A DNA stretch of 64,000 nucleotides, from positions 6,742,001 to 6,806,000 of the forward strand of contig CM036632.1 of assembly GCA_020746105.1 (NCBI GenBank). The letters are read 5' to 3'. Positions 39,571 to 62,723 of this stretch are shown piece by piece. Numbering within the stretch: position 1 is the first letter of the stretch; each line of letters opens with the position of its first letter. The position numbers were made by a program, and so were the translations under genes. The DNA is from Trogon surrucura. Taxonomy: Eukaryota > Chordata > Aves > Trogoniformes > Trogonidae. The notes beneath the pieces were generated by a model. It had not been told where the DNA came from. It did no database searches and saw only the letters and a program-made list of their open reading frames with translations.

Positions 39571-42500
39571 GCCTGAAGCATACTGGGCAATCCATCTTGT
39601 TCCCAGGAAGACCCCAGGGGATATGGAGAAGGCTCAGCATTCAGCTCTGAACTCAATTGTCACAAATCTCATCCTGTAAATTAGAATATGTTGCAAAGAA
39701 AGAAGGAAATGCCACTCCCCATAGTACATTCCCTGGAAGAGAGAGAGAAAAAAAGCGCATTTGGACATTGCCTTGAGAAATGTGGAGCAGGGAGATTATC
39801 CAGCCTCACCCAGGTCCACACTGCAGGAAGCCAAGGGGCTGCCAGCTGTGCTTCCAAATGCGTTTTGCTGCATCGTGGTTTCATACACCGACCAAAGTCC
39901 AAAGTGACAGCATCAAACACGGACAACATACATCAGCCTCAAGTATCTGCAACTCAGATATGATCCTTCCCTGAAAGGAAGGCAACTTTTTTGCTTGAGC
40001 AAACCAAATAATGAGCTTTTATTTCCCCTTTCAATGACTGAGAGGTTAGTTCTAAAAATACATTCTTTTCCAAAGTAATTCAGATGATGGAAAACCATCA
40101 GGAGAGCACCTATGGAGTATATACCTGCAGCATCTCCCACAGTCTGCCAAAACCTGCTCCACAGCTGCACAGTGTGCACCAACACCTCTGGCTTTCCAGG
40201 CCAGCTTTCCAGGAAAATATCACCAGCTCGGTGGTTTTGAAATGTTTGGTAGCACCAAACACCTCACTTGCTAATAGACTGGTACAGCCAAGATTTTCCT
40301 GCAAGTGATGTTCATAAGCAGATACAATTCATAAGCAGGGTGATTGACAGCGAAAACTAGACACCCACTTGTGCCTGCTAATAGGGGAACAGTGTGTACA
40401 TATGCAACAAAAAAACCATAGCGGTGGGATCTACTCTTTAAAACTCATTGATATTGGGGCATTGCTGACCTTTCAATTCCTTCACTTCTAACAGTGGTCT
40501 TATTTAAACATATTTGCTTGGTTTATATCACTTCTAAAATTTATTTAGGCCCTGACTTAATCTGGCCAACTGCAACAGTCCTTACTGCAGTAAGAGACAC
40601 TATTTCTGGTATCTCTACAGCTTCGCATTGAGGGCTGAAAGCTCAACGGACCCAAAGAGCAAAGATAACCCACCCCTCTGTATTGTGCTGGTTTATGTCA
40701 ATTGCTGCAGAAGGGGCTGAAGGTTGATGAATGACCAAGAGGCTGGCTGGCTGAAGTGGTGCCCAACCAGCCAGTTCACCATAATTTCTAGCAACCCAGA
40801 GGAATGTGTAAGGAGCGGGCTCTTGGGCTACTGTGGGATGATGTTGGTCAAGAAACGTACCTGTGAGTCGGCAGCACTCAATGTTGGCATTATCCAGTCT
40901 GGGGTGCAAAGTCTGGAGACCTGGTAAACAAGTGTCTGAAACTGTTAAAATGTGAATCAGTGCAACAGGCTTGAGGTAGGATGCTCTAATAAGAGTGATG
41001 ATGTGTGAGATGCTCTTATAAATATGTAGCAGTCTGCCACCTGGTTTGTAGCCTCTTTGCAGACTACACAGGACTGTATAGCCTATATATTTTTCTTCTG
41101 ATTTCTTAGCCTCCCTCCTTGGTAGGAAACATTCATTTTCACCTGTTGCAAAACTGAGCCACACATAAATAACTAAGGGGTTACTCTTTAACCAGTAACC
41201 ACATACATGACCACAAGGTCAAATAAAACACTGGTACAATCATTAAGCTTTTTTAATTTTTAACATCTTTATTTCCAGGGTGTTTCTCAGAAGCTCAGGC
41301 GAGCAACTCTGTCCCACTAGCCCTCTGCAGCTGCTCTGGGATGGATCTAAAGAAACCTGAAACCACTGGGAAAGTTTCCACTTCACTAGGTTAGGTCTGA
41401 CAGGAAAATACTGCTTATTTCTGCTGAGTGTTGCCAACACACAGAGGAAAAAAGGTGTAAGAGCCATCAGGGTAGGACCACCTGCCTCTATGGCTCTAAC
41501 CCCCTTTGGTGTCAGAGCAATGCTCAAGGACCAGAACACCACTTTCAGTGTAACTTTCAGGACGACAGCTGAAGCCAGGAGGATCAATAAGAATTGTTTT
41601 TCTTCTTACACCAGACAAATGGCTTGCTTTTGCCAACAACACTCACAGTCCTTACTGAGGAAGAAAGAAAGGGGTTTGCTAAACTGAATTTAAGGAGCAA
41701 AGTTAAGCAAGGTTTTTGTACACATACAGAGGCAGCATCATCCTCTGTGCATGTACAGGTAGCACAGGAGATGTCCTTAAATATAGCCCTCAGATGGCCA
41801 ACGAGGGTAAAGCATTTGGTCAGGCTTTTATGAATGGGCTCTGGAGGAATAAGTGATTTCACAGGAAATTATCACACAAGCTCCTGGAGAAGTCTACTAG
41901 ACTTGTCACGCAGGGGGCTCTGTAGGCATGACCAACACAAGGAAACTTACTGCATAGTTGAGTTTAAAGGCCACTGCCAGCACTTAAATGAAGTTACAAT
42001 TACAATGCAAAGACTTGGCTATAGATGCCTCAATTTATAAATAATGAATTTTGGAGTTTACTCAGGCTAAAAAAGCATCCATTAAAAATGGAAATGCAGT
42101 ACGAATCAGTGAAGCAAACAGCTAGAAATGTAGAGAAAAGATAAACAATATTAATAAATTATTTAAGCTTATAGCTAAGAAAGCCACAAGAAAGTCAGAA
42201 AAACTATTCATCTGTAAATGGGGCAGTGAGAAAAGATAATGGGCCTAAATTCTGTTTCTGTAAAACTCTCAGTGACTTCACTGATTAGGAGGGAGTAGCT
42301 TAAAAATCAGCAGAAAGGGTTCTGATTTGGTCCGGAAAATGATGCGAACCTCACTCAATGGACTAACCAGAAAACCCTTTTATCAACACTATTTATAAAG
42401 TGCTGCCTGTGGCAAAGATTCCTGGTGCTACTCTAAGAGGTTACACAAATTGTTATGGTGAAGGACTAAGGAGGATATGCTAGAAGGAAAGCTGCTTGCA

Positions 42501-44766
42501 ATTTTGAATAGTCTGATTTGCTTAGTTTACAAATCAGAAAGGGGATTTGTCCTCCATTTCTAAAGCTCAGCCTGAGATCAGAGCAGTAAGTGCTGCTCCT
42601 GGCTTATGTGTCAGTGTCTGCAAGGAAGGATTTGACCATCAACTTGCCTTTGTCATTTTGGGTTTGTTTTTTTCCCCTCCCGCTTGGGCTTCCTCAGCTG
42701 CATTGCTTACATTTTGCTGACAGCTTTAACTTCCATTTGTCATTTAGCTGTGCACGAGGAGTCAGATGATGCAAGCAATTGTAGCCCTTGCTTGATTTAT
42801 GGTACCTTGTGCAGGCAACCAGCTGCTTCGGAGATCACTATATTCCAGCAGACTCCAGCAACCACCTCTGGAGTGACACCTGGCTGGCGTTAGTACAGCA
42901 CCAGCAGTTGGAGGGATGAGATTTTAAATTGTCTGTCTTTTGGGTAGGATCTATCTTGAGTCCCACGCAACGCATTTTGTAGTTAGGTCAGGGTCAGCTA
43001 AAGCATGTAGGTGGTTTTGTACATACATCTGTCAATCAGTTAGCACCTTTCTAGAAGAAAAGACAGAGGAATTTATGTTGAGATCCTGGTGCCATTCATT
43101 ACAATGGCCAAGGCACAACGTAACCCAGGTTCTCACATTCTTAGAAGTGGAGAGTGCTCTGACCTGACACCTTCAATTTCTAGATACTCTGCTTAAGCTC
43201 GAGTTGCTGGGTTTGGGCCTGTACCTGAGCAACATTCAAGGCATAACACATGCTACTTTTGACAGGGGACAAGAGCAGACTGGGTATGACAGTCATTTGA
43301 AAGAGGGGAGCTGATCTCCCACCATATAAGCTTTCATATAGTGGATTGGATATAAGGCGAGCATTCTCCCCATCCTGCTCAAAATCCCCTTACGACACAT
43401 GAACTACATCACAGTTACATAAATGGAATACCTTCGGAAGTGTTTAATATCTCTAGAAAGAGGGAACAGCAGATAGCATGTGTTCCAGCAGCTCTTGAAG
43501 ACAGTCTCTAGACACAAACTTTTGCTCAGACCTTGCACTGGAGGAAGACACACTGGTACTGCCAAATCAATAGCCTTTTGCTTGTGCTTCATTTTCACCT
43601 ATGACCAGAGCTAGTCTGACCTCAGTTCACAGGTCTTTTGACCCGCCACATTGCTTTTAATTGCTTTTAATTTTTATTTTATTTTTTCCTAGACAGCCCT
43701 CAAAAGCATTGGATTAGTATTTTACTGATGCAAATGTAGAAGTAAGCAGATAATTTGGTTTGATCTAGTCACAGACCAAGTTATGGCTGGAGGCTATAAA
43801 AATATTCTCAAGAAATCCAGCAGCTTCTAACTGGTAATAACTTGAAATTCTACATGAAAACCTTCTCCCAGGCAACCCAAGATTTCCCTCAAACACTCAA
43901 TTTACAGTTTAAAAAGAATCTTCCTTGTGCATGTTCATTTCTGCATATTAAGCCGCAAATACTTTAGTGAACAACCACTAGTAAGAAAGTCCATAGAAAC
44001 AATCAATATCTGTAATGACTTCTGGAAAATTAATTTTGCATTCATACATTTAGTGCTAGAAGGAAGTTTGCTCCATCAGGATGCAAATTATCACAGCTCT
44101 AGTATATGTCCAGCTTCAGGCTGGAAGCTCAGAACTCTTAGGCTCGACAAAGGGACAGTCCTCAGGCGGAGTTCGGGTGTGTTAAGGGGATGCTGTTACT
44201 GCAATGAAAGAGAGCAGGATGCTCCCCTCAGAACTATGGGTACCGTGTACAGACTCAGTAGCAGGAACCCAAATGCACTTTGAACACTCCTCTCTTTGGT
44301 GCCTGCATCAGACAAGTTCATGTTCAGTTCAGCGCCCAAAGGCAACAGTCGGGCTGAAATCCCAGGTTCCCTCCTCCTACACAGTGATTCTTGCTGTTGC
44401 TTACACTGCAATCTCCTTCAGGCTTCCAGCTTGTATAGACATCACAGGCTCTGCCTGGTACTGCTGATCACAACAGTGATATCTAATTCAAACAATGAGA
44501 GCCTTTTTTTTTCCTTTAATTTGTGTGCATTTCCTTTGATGCTTAAATAACAGAAAAACAGCAAAACAAAATGAGGCTTTCATCTGAATTACTCGGGAGA
44601 ATACAGCAAGCTATTCTAGGTTGTCAGATACAGTTGTAATTAGGTGCTTTTAGAAGTATATTATCTATTTTTATCTGTTATTTACTATATTTATTGCGCT
44701 GAACACGTTATGCCCCGATAGACTACTGCAGATTTCACGATACGTTATTGCTCACATAACTGGAAT

Positions 44767-46638
44767 GTGGGCCTTGATGGTTATGTTCTCTTTAGGAAAG
44801 ACAGGTTGATGAGGCGAGGTGGGGGAGTTGCTCTGTACGTGAGAGAGCAACAGGAGTGTATTGAGATCCATCCAGGGGCAGATGAGGAGCAAGTAGAGAG
44901 TTTGTGGGTAAGAATTAAGGGGCAGGCTAGCTTAGGTGATACTGTGGTGGGTGTCTACTATAGACCACCTGATCAGGAGGAGGAAGTTGATGAGGCCTTT
45001 TACAGGCAGATGACAGCAGCCTCTCAGTCCCAGGCCCTGGTTCTCATGGGGGATTTCAACTACCCAGACGTTTGCTGGAAGTCCCACACAGCCAGCCATC
45101 CTCAGTCCAGGAGGTTCCTCCAGTGCATCGATGATAACTTTTTGATGCAAATGGTAGATGAGCCTACCAGGAGAGGAGCGCTGCTGGACCTTGTGTTCAC
45201 CAACAAGGAAGGACTGGTTGAAGCAGTGAAGGTTGAGGGCAACCTTGGCTGCAGCGACCATGAGATGGTGGAGTTCAGGATCCTGTGCGGTAAAAACAGA
45301 ATAGCAAGCAGGATCGCAACTCTGGACTTCAGAAGGGCCAACTTTGGCCTCTTCAAGCAATTACTGGGGGATACCCCGTGGGACAGGGAGCTGAAAGGTA
45401 AAGGGGCCCAAGACAGTTGGTTGGCATTCAAAGACCACTTCTTTGAAGCTCAGGATCAGTGCATCCCATCAGGTAGGAAATCAAGAAAGAGATCCAGGAG
45501 ACCTGCTTGGTTAACCAGGGATCTGCTGGGCAGACTCAGGTGGAAGGGGAGGGTGTTTAAATTGTGGAAGGAAGGGCTGACCACTTGGGTGGAGTACAGG
45601 GCAGCTGTCAGGGAGTGCAGGGAGGCAATCAGAAAAGCTAAGGCCTCCTTGGAGTTAAAACTTGCAAGGGAGGTCAAAGACAACAGAAAGGGCTTCTTCA
45701 AATACATTGCTGACAAAACTAACACTAGAGGCAATGTAGGCCCTCTGTTGAATGAGGTGGGTGCCCTGGAGACAGAGGACAGAAAGAAGGCAGAGTTGCT
45801 GAATGCCTTCTTTGCCTCTGTCTACACTGTTGGAGACCGTCCTCAGGAGCCTCAGTCCCCTAAGGCCCCAGAGGAAGTCATGACAAAGGAGGAGTCTGCC
45901 CTGATTGATGAGGAGTGGGTTAAGGATCAGTTTGAACACTTGGACATTCATAAATCCATGGGCCCTGATGGGATGCACCCACGGGTGCTGAGGGAGCTGG
46001 CGGGAGTCATTGCTAGGCCACTCTCCATCATCTTTGGTAAGTCGTGGGTAACAGGTGAGGTGCCTGAAGACTGGAGGAAAGCGAATGTCACTCCAGTCTA
46101 TAAGAAGGGCAGGAAGGATGACCCGAGTAACTACAGACCGGTCAGCCTCACCTCCATCCCTGGAAAGGTGATGGAACATCTTATCCTTGACACTGTCTCT
46201 AGGCATATCAAGGATAAGAAGGTTATTAGGGGCAGTCAGCATGGCTTTGCCAAGGGGAAGTCATGTTTGACCAACCTGATAGCCTTTTACGAAGACATAA
46301 CCAGGTGGATGGATGGTGGCCATGCAGTGGACGTGGTCTACCTGGACATCAGCAAGGCCTTTGACACCGTCTCCCACAGCATCCTCATAGGTAAACTGAG
46401 GAAGTGTGGTTTGGATGGCCAAGTAGTGAGGTGGGTCGAGAACTGGTTGAAGGGAAGAAGCCAGAGGGTTGTGGTCAATGGGGCCGAGTCTGGCTGGATG
46501 CCTGTGTCTAGTGGGGTCCCTCAGGGGTCAGTGCTTGGGCCGGTGCTGTTTAATATATTCATCAATGATCTGGATGAGGGATTAGAGAATGTTGTCAGCA
46601 AGCTTGCTGATGATACGAAGTTGGGGGGGAGTGGTTGA
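44767..46638 (+). pseudogene. CR1 ORF2 part 1: endonuclease C-terminal portion and reverse transcriptase through the ADD motif
   Basis: An open frame of 623 codons with no stop. It carries most of the APE-type endonuclease (GDFN and SDH motifs), the linker and the reverse transcriptase fingers and palm to LADDTKLGG. It then leaves the family frame at the G7 run 46623-46629 and meets a TGA at 46636-46638. It lacks the front of the endonuclease and any start codon of its own, so it is a truncated LINE copy, not a host gene. Confidence 0.93.
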
Positions 46639-47407
46639 CACACCAGAAGGCTGTGCAGCCATTCAGAGAGACCTGGACAGGCTGGAGGGCTGGGCGGGGA
46701 GAAATCTGATGAAGTTTAATAAGGGCAAGTGTAGAGTTTTGCACTTGGGAAAAAATAACCCCATGTGCCAATATAGGTTGGGGACTGCCCTGCTGGAGAG
46801 CAGTGCAGGGGAAAGGGACCTGGGGGTTCTAGTGGACAGCAGGATGACCATGAGCCAGCAGTGTGCCCTCGTGGCCAAGAAGGCCAATGGCATCCTGGGG
46901 TGTATTAGAAGGGGAGTAGCAAGTAGGTCAAGAGAGGTCCTCCTGCCCCTCTACTCTGCCCTGGTGAGGCCGCATCTGGAATATTGTGTCCAGTTCTGGG
47001 CCCCTCAGTTCAAGAAGGACAGGGAGCTGCTTGAGAGAGTCCAGCGTAGAGCCACAAAGATGGTGAAGGGAGTGGAGCATCTCCCTTATGAGGAAAGGCT
47101 GAAGGAGCTGGATCTCTTTAGCTTGGAGAAGAGGAGGCTGAGGGGTGACCTCATCAATGTTTATAAATATGTCAAGGGGGAATGTCAGGAGGATGGAGCC
47201 AGGCTCTTTTCAGCGGCGTCCACTGACAGGACAAGGGGCAATGGGTGGAAGCTGGAACACAGGAGGTTCCAGAAAAATATGAGGAAAAACTTTTTCACTG
47301 TGAGGGTGACTGAGCACTGGAACAGGCTGCCTAGGGAGGTTGTGGAATCTCCATCTCTTGAGACATTCAAAACCCGCCTGGACGCGTTCCTGTGCGCTCT
47401 AGTGTAG
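46631..47407 (+). pseudogene. CR1 ORF2 part 2: reverse transcriptase thumb and C-terminal domain
   Basis: Continues the CR1 protein in the next frame, from [20 protein letters not shown] through [52 protein letters not shown] and [20 protein letters not shown]. It stops at 47405-47407, near the normal CR1 end and about 60 nt before the octamer tail. No other break is seen. Confidence 0.92.
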
Positions 47408-47470
47408 GTGATCCTGCTCTGGCAGGGGGGTTGGACTAGATGATCTTTGAGGTCCCTTCCAACCTTTAAC

Positions 47471-47497
47471 ATTCTGTGATTCTGTGATTCTGTGATT
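47471..47497 (+). repeat. CR1 3' octamer tail (ATTCTGTG)3
   Basis: Three exact ATTCTGTG copies and a partial fourth. This is the 3' terminus that CR1 elements use for priming their reverse transcription, and it marks the right end of the element. Confidence 0.93.
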
Positions 47498-47770
47498 GTC
47501 TGGGTGCTGTTCCTACACCCGTTTTTGAGACTCGGAGACGGGCCAACCGGATTCTGACATTTATTTATCTTCTTAGCGTGAATCTTTTTGTCTGGTAGAT
47601 ATGTAGGACTCCTGAAGAGATGTAACACCACGTCATGCTAATCCTCCTTAGTTCACGGATTACTGACCTAATGCACAATGACAGCCCTTTCAGAGCCATC
47701 GCCGCGCGCTGCGGTAATCTGCTGTCACACGCGCACGACCTCTGCACACCAAACCCACCGTGCCCTCCCC
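47498..47770. other. CpG-dense unique sequence at the right flank of the CR1
   Basis: CpGs are dense immediately after the CR1 tail (GACTCGGAGACGGGCCAACC, and CATCGCCGCGCGCTGCGG near 47700). The left flank 44690-44750 is also CpG-rich. No gene or repeat family was recognised. Confidence 0.5.
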
Positions 47771-50169
47771 CTTCAAGAACCCACAAGGACAAGCTGTGCC
47801 CATGCAAAAGCACCCTCAGATTGTACCCACTGCTGAGATAGCTGGAAAAAACCTCATCGTCTATAGAAGGATGCATTTCACCCTGGGGGAGCAATACCCT
47901 TTCCATCAAGGCTCTTAGAAACCCGTGAGGTTTTCAGAAGAGATTCAGGCTGGCTGTCAGCTCTGCCGTGGGGCAATACAGGGGCACCCCAAAAGCAGAG
48001 GCTTGTTCCTCCCTGGGCCGGACAGAGTTCTTCTCAAGTGTTAGCCCCCAAGAGCTGAAAGGCAGAGCCACAAGTTCACTCCCTGGCTCCCGTTTCCCAT
48101 CTGTCCTGCCCAGTCACCTGTGCCCATGTAGAAAAGAAATAGCAGAACAAGGCATTAACTCTCTTCCTTTCCCAAACACCCAGAAAATGAACAAGTCAAA
48201 GCACTAAATACCTGGCAGTGTGAAAGCAAACACACCAGAGCTTCCCGGTAGATATTGAGAAGCAGCTCCACAGCTTCTTCAGTTAATCAGCCTTTCCTCT
48301 TCTTGCAATATCCTCCAGATCAGCCCTGTGTCCTCAGCATCTTGGCCACACAAAGAGCCAAAACTCAGCTCTTGTAATTCATTACCTGAGCACCCTGCAG
48401 TGTATTTAGGCTTGAGATGTTCAGGTGTGCTTAATTCATCCTAATTTCTCAGTGGAGCCACAGAGGAAAGGAAACCTCTCCCAGCATTTTAGCTAGTATT
48501 TCCCTTCTTCCAAGATGCTTAGAAGACGAAAAAGAAAAGTCTCTCATTCAGCTTTTCTGTATGTCTAATTTAGGGCTGGCAACAAGAGTTTCTACAGGTC
48601 TAGAAAGCTGTAGCACAGAGCTTGCAAGGGGAAGCATCAAAGTTCAGGAAAGGGAAAAAAATGGAGATCCTACCGAGCTGGTTACAACTAGCAAAGATGG
48701 GTGACTTTTAGTTAATTATTCTATAGAAACACTACTAATTCTGCTTTTTGAAATTCAGAATCAGGTTCGTAACAGTAAGTTTATATCCCCAAAAGCACCA
48801 GGCAGCCTTCTGCAGAGACCTTCAGCTTGAACCACCCTGCCAGGAGCTCCTGACCTGCAACCCAGCTTTTAAAATACAAAGACCTTTGCTGTACCAGCTC
48901 CTCTCTGAGCTAAGAGGCTACCAAGTGCTGCCCTCCAAAAGAAAACCAGGTTTGTAGACACACAGCCCACGGCTGATCTGACCCCAGAACCAGAAAGCAG
49001 AACTGCCCCAGGAAGGTGATTTTATAGCCCTTGTCTGCTGCCCTGACACAATCTCACTGTGAGAAAAAGCTGCACCTGCAGGAAAATCACAGCCAGGCAG
49101 TGAAGATAAAGCAGGCACGATAACACTCCTTTCACTTTTTTTACAATCGTATTGTTTGGATTTTTTGGCTAATGGGGAGGGAGAACTGCAGTTTAAGTGC
49201 TGCATTACAGAGAACGTCCTTGCTACCACAGCTGGGTCTTGGAAAATGGGGGGGAAAAAAAAAAAAGTCATAGGGTAACACAGAAATTTTCCAAGCTCAT
49301 GGACAACTGTATAATCTGAGATGTTCTGTTGTCTTTGTATATCTCATATGTAAGAGTTGTGAGAATTTGGAATGGGTAGTAACAGAGTAAAATGTATGTT
49401 TTTAGTGATAATATATCAGCCTAAGAAGTGAATGAGACTATATAGCAGCTCTTTCTCTTATTCATAATTTTAATATGCTGAAATGCCCACATTTTAGTTT
49501 TCTGGCTACAATCTTTTAAAGTATATGTTTATCTATCCCTGAGAATAAAAAGACATAAAATCAAACAAAAGACAGCTTTGAATTACAGTTGTGATGAATA
49601 TTGTCATAATCAGTTCTCAACCAACAGAGTGATGAGGGATTCCTTCTGCACCACACCATGTTTTCACAAGTCAAATACAGCCATGTGTTCAATTTATAGC
49701 TTGCTTTTGGGCTGAAAGGCTCTGCACATATTACATGAACTCAGCTGAACATGATTCGAAACTTGGTGAAGAATGTGATGTTTCTAGGTAATTTAGGCTG
49801 AGATTTTCTGCACTGTACTTGCTTTGGCTACGCAAGTCAGAGGCTCTGATGTATCTAAATCCTCTGGGCAGCGTGTCAAGCCATAATCTTTGAGAGGTGT
49901 TGCTCTACAGCGTGTTTCTACAGCTGTAATTGCATGAGGAAGGGATGCTGAAATGATAGTCAAAACAAGGCTTTCATAGGAAAGATTAGCAATTTTCAAC
50001 AGCATGGTCCTTATTGGTACTGCAATGTATGTTCATCACCAACTCCCTACTTTAGCTCGATTGAAAGACAATTTAAACCGCTACTTCTGGAATACTTGGC
50101 TGGTGTGCACAGCTGTGCTCTGAACAAGGTTTCCACTGAAAAATGAATCCATTTAGACACGACGGCTAC
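47771..50169. other. Intergenic between CR1 and the FAM20C 3' end, no gene seen
   Basis: No recognisable exon, RNA gene or repeat. There is a G7-A12 low-complexity junction near 49249-49266. Confidence 0.7.
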
Positions 50170-50185
50170 ACATTTTTGCCATATC

Positions 50186-50191
50186 TTTATT
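50186..50191 (-). promoter_or_regulatory. FAM20C: Candidate FAM20C poly(A) signal AATAAA
   Basis: AATAAA on the minus strand, followed 10-35 nt downstream by a GT-rich stretch (ATGTGTAGCCGTCGTGTC). This is the usual layout of signal, cleavage site and downstream element. Expected cleavage is near 50170-50177. Confidence 0.5.
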
Positions 50192-50471
50192 GCACTTTTA
50201 CCACGTTGCAAACAATTCCACAAAAATGCTGCAAAAGTAAGCCTAGAGCTGCCGAAAGCAGCTTTTTACCCATATATGTATATATTTACACAAAACTATC
50301 AAAAGCAAAGTTGAAAAGTAGCAGCTCAGCTATGACAGTCTAGAAAGATAAGAGCTGCCACCTCCTTATGGACAAATAGTACAACTTGTCATTTTACATC
50401 ACTTTGTAAAACCAACATTCAAGTATTCCTGTCAATGCACAATTAGTGAAATTCCCTTCCAGTAACCACTG

Positions 50472-50506
50472 TATTTATTATTATTATTATAATAATTATT
50501 ATTTTT
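50472..50506. repeat. (TTA)n tract with AT palindrome
   Basis: TTATTATTATT followed by ATAATAATTATTATTTT. The 14 bp at 50483-50496 (ATTATTATAATAAT) are a perfect palindrome. It lies inside the inferred FAM20C 3' UTR. Confidence 0.8.
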
Positions 50507-50528
50507 GCCTTTAAAAGTTCATAATGCC

Positions 50529-50616
50529 TTAACCCTTTAAATGCTGAGTAGCTGGGGGGAAAAAAAAGCATTCAATTTAAATAAGATACAGTGGATTAAA
50601 GCACTTAAAGGGTTAA
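50529..50616 (-). repeat. 17-bp inverted repeat (hairpin) in the FAM20C 3' UTR
   Basis: Left arm 50529-50545, starting TTAACCCTTTAA. Right arm 50600-50616, ending TTAAAGGGTTAA. All 17 positions pair except 50541/50604, which is A against C on the given strand but a U:G wobble in RNA transcribed from the FAM20C strand. The loop is 54 nt. Confidence 0.8.
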
Positions 50617-51070
50617 CACAAAATACTAAGTGGACTGCCACCACTAATAAAGTGTGAGTCACAAAACTATGTTGTCCCTCTTAGTTAAATTTGGTAGGTA
50701 GGTCTGGGGTTTCATAGATATACCATATATAAATACAAAATATTAAGTAAAGGCCTCCTTTCTATACAAAAAGGACAGGAGGTGTTTTGCTATCAGACTG
50801 TTGTCTGTCAGTGATCTGAGTATTTTCTGAATCTTTCCATAATCTCTCTTTAGGAACTAATGAAAAGCATCACATTAGACTTATTTTTCTTAATGAACTA
50901 ATCCTTTGCAGAGTCTACACTTTACCTACTTCAGGAACAATTAAATCTCATTTCTGAATTCACTGAATTCACAAAGTGGCATACACAGTCTTTTGCAAGA
51001 CTTTATTTTTTTCTTTTCCCTCTTTGAATCTTCTTCACTTGGCTGGTAAAAACGTAGTCTTGCGATTTCA

Positions 51071-62723
<11,653 letters not shown>

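Larger units (their letters stand above)
30881..44749. other. Intergenic, no gene seen
   Basis: No exon or repeat family was recognised except the minisatellite at 38458 and short microsatellites. Longer open frames (33571-33951 minus, 37769-38260 plus, 40643-41164 minus) have no domain or codon pattern that supports a gene. Confidence 0.7.
44750..47497 (+). mobile_element. CR1 LINE, 5'-truncated, nearly intact ORF2 (endonuclease + reverse transcriptase)
   Basis: Chicken-repeat-1 non-LTR retrotransposon. It begins inside ORF2 at the endonuclease stretch [16 protein letters not shown] (about 44755) and runs to the 3' tail, three ATTCTGTG octamers at 47471-47494 plus ATT. The APE endonuclease motifs MGDFNYPD (about 45050) and [10 protein letters not shown] (about 45250) and the reverse transcriptase motifs [65 protein letters not shown] and LADD (46603-46614) are all present. 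ORF1 and the front of ORF2 are missing, as is usual for 5' truncation by incomplete reverse transcription. One frame change at a G7 run (46623-46629) is the only break seen. No target-site duplication is obvious, as expected for CR1. Confidence 0.96.
50170..51070 (-). other. FAM20C: FAM20C 3' untranslated region (inferred extent)
   Basis: About 900 nt of AT-rich sequence running from the FAM20C stop to a canonical poly(A) signal. It contains a 17-bp inverted repeat and an AT-rich (TTA)n palindrome. The extent is inferred from the signal; other AATAAA matches on the minus strand (near 50474-50479 and 51003-51008) could give shorter ends. Confidence 0.5.

Noticed and set aside
40680-40860. Resemblance to an LTR edge
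   Set aside because: Only vague similarity to avian LTR text. No terminal repeat partner, primer-binding site or internal frame was found.
40643-41164. 173-codon open frame on the minus strand
   Set aside because: Longest non-CR1 open frame, but the peptide has no family signature, and no splice partner or conserved motif was seen. Treated as chance.
45655-46242. 195-codon open frame on the minus strand
   Set aside because: It is the antisense shadow of the CR1 reverse transcriptase; other antisense frames across the element have the same cause.
44750-47497. Host gene with reverse transcriptase
   Set aside because: Motif order, 5' truncation and the octamer tail identify a CR1 LINE copy; there is no sign of domestication.
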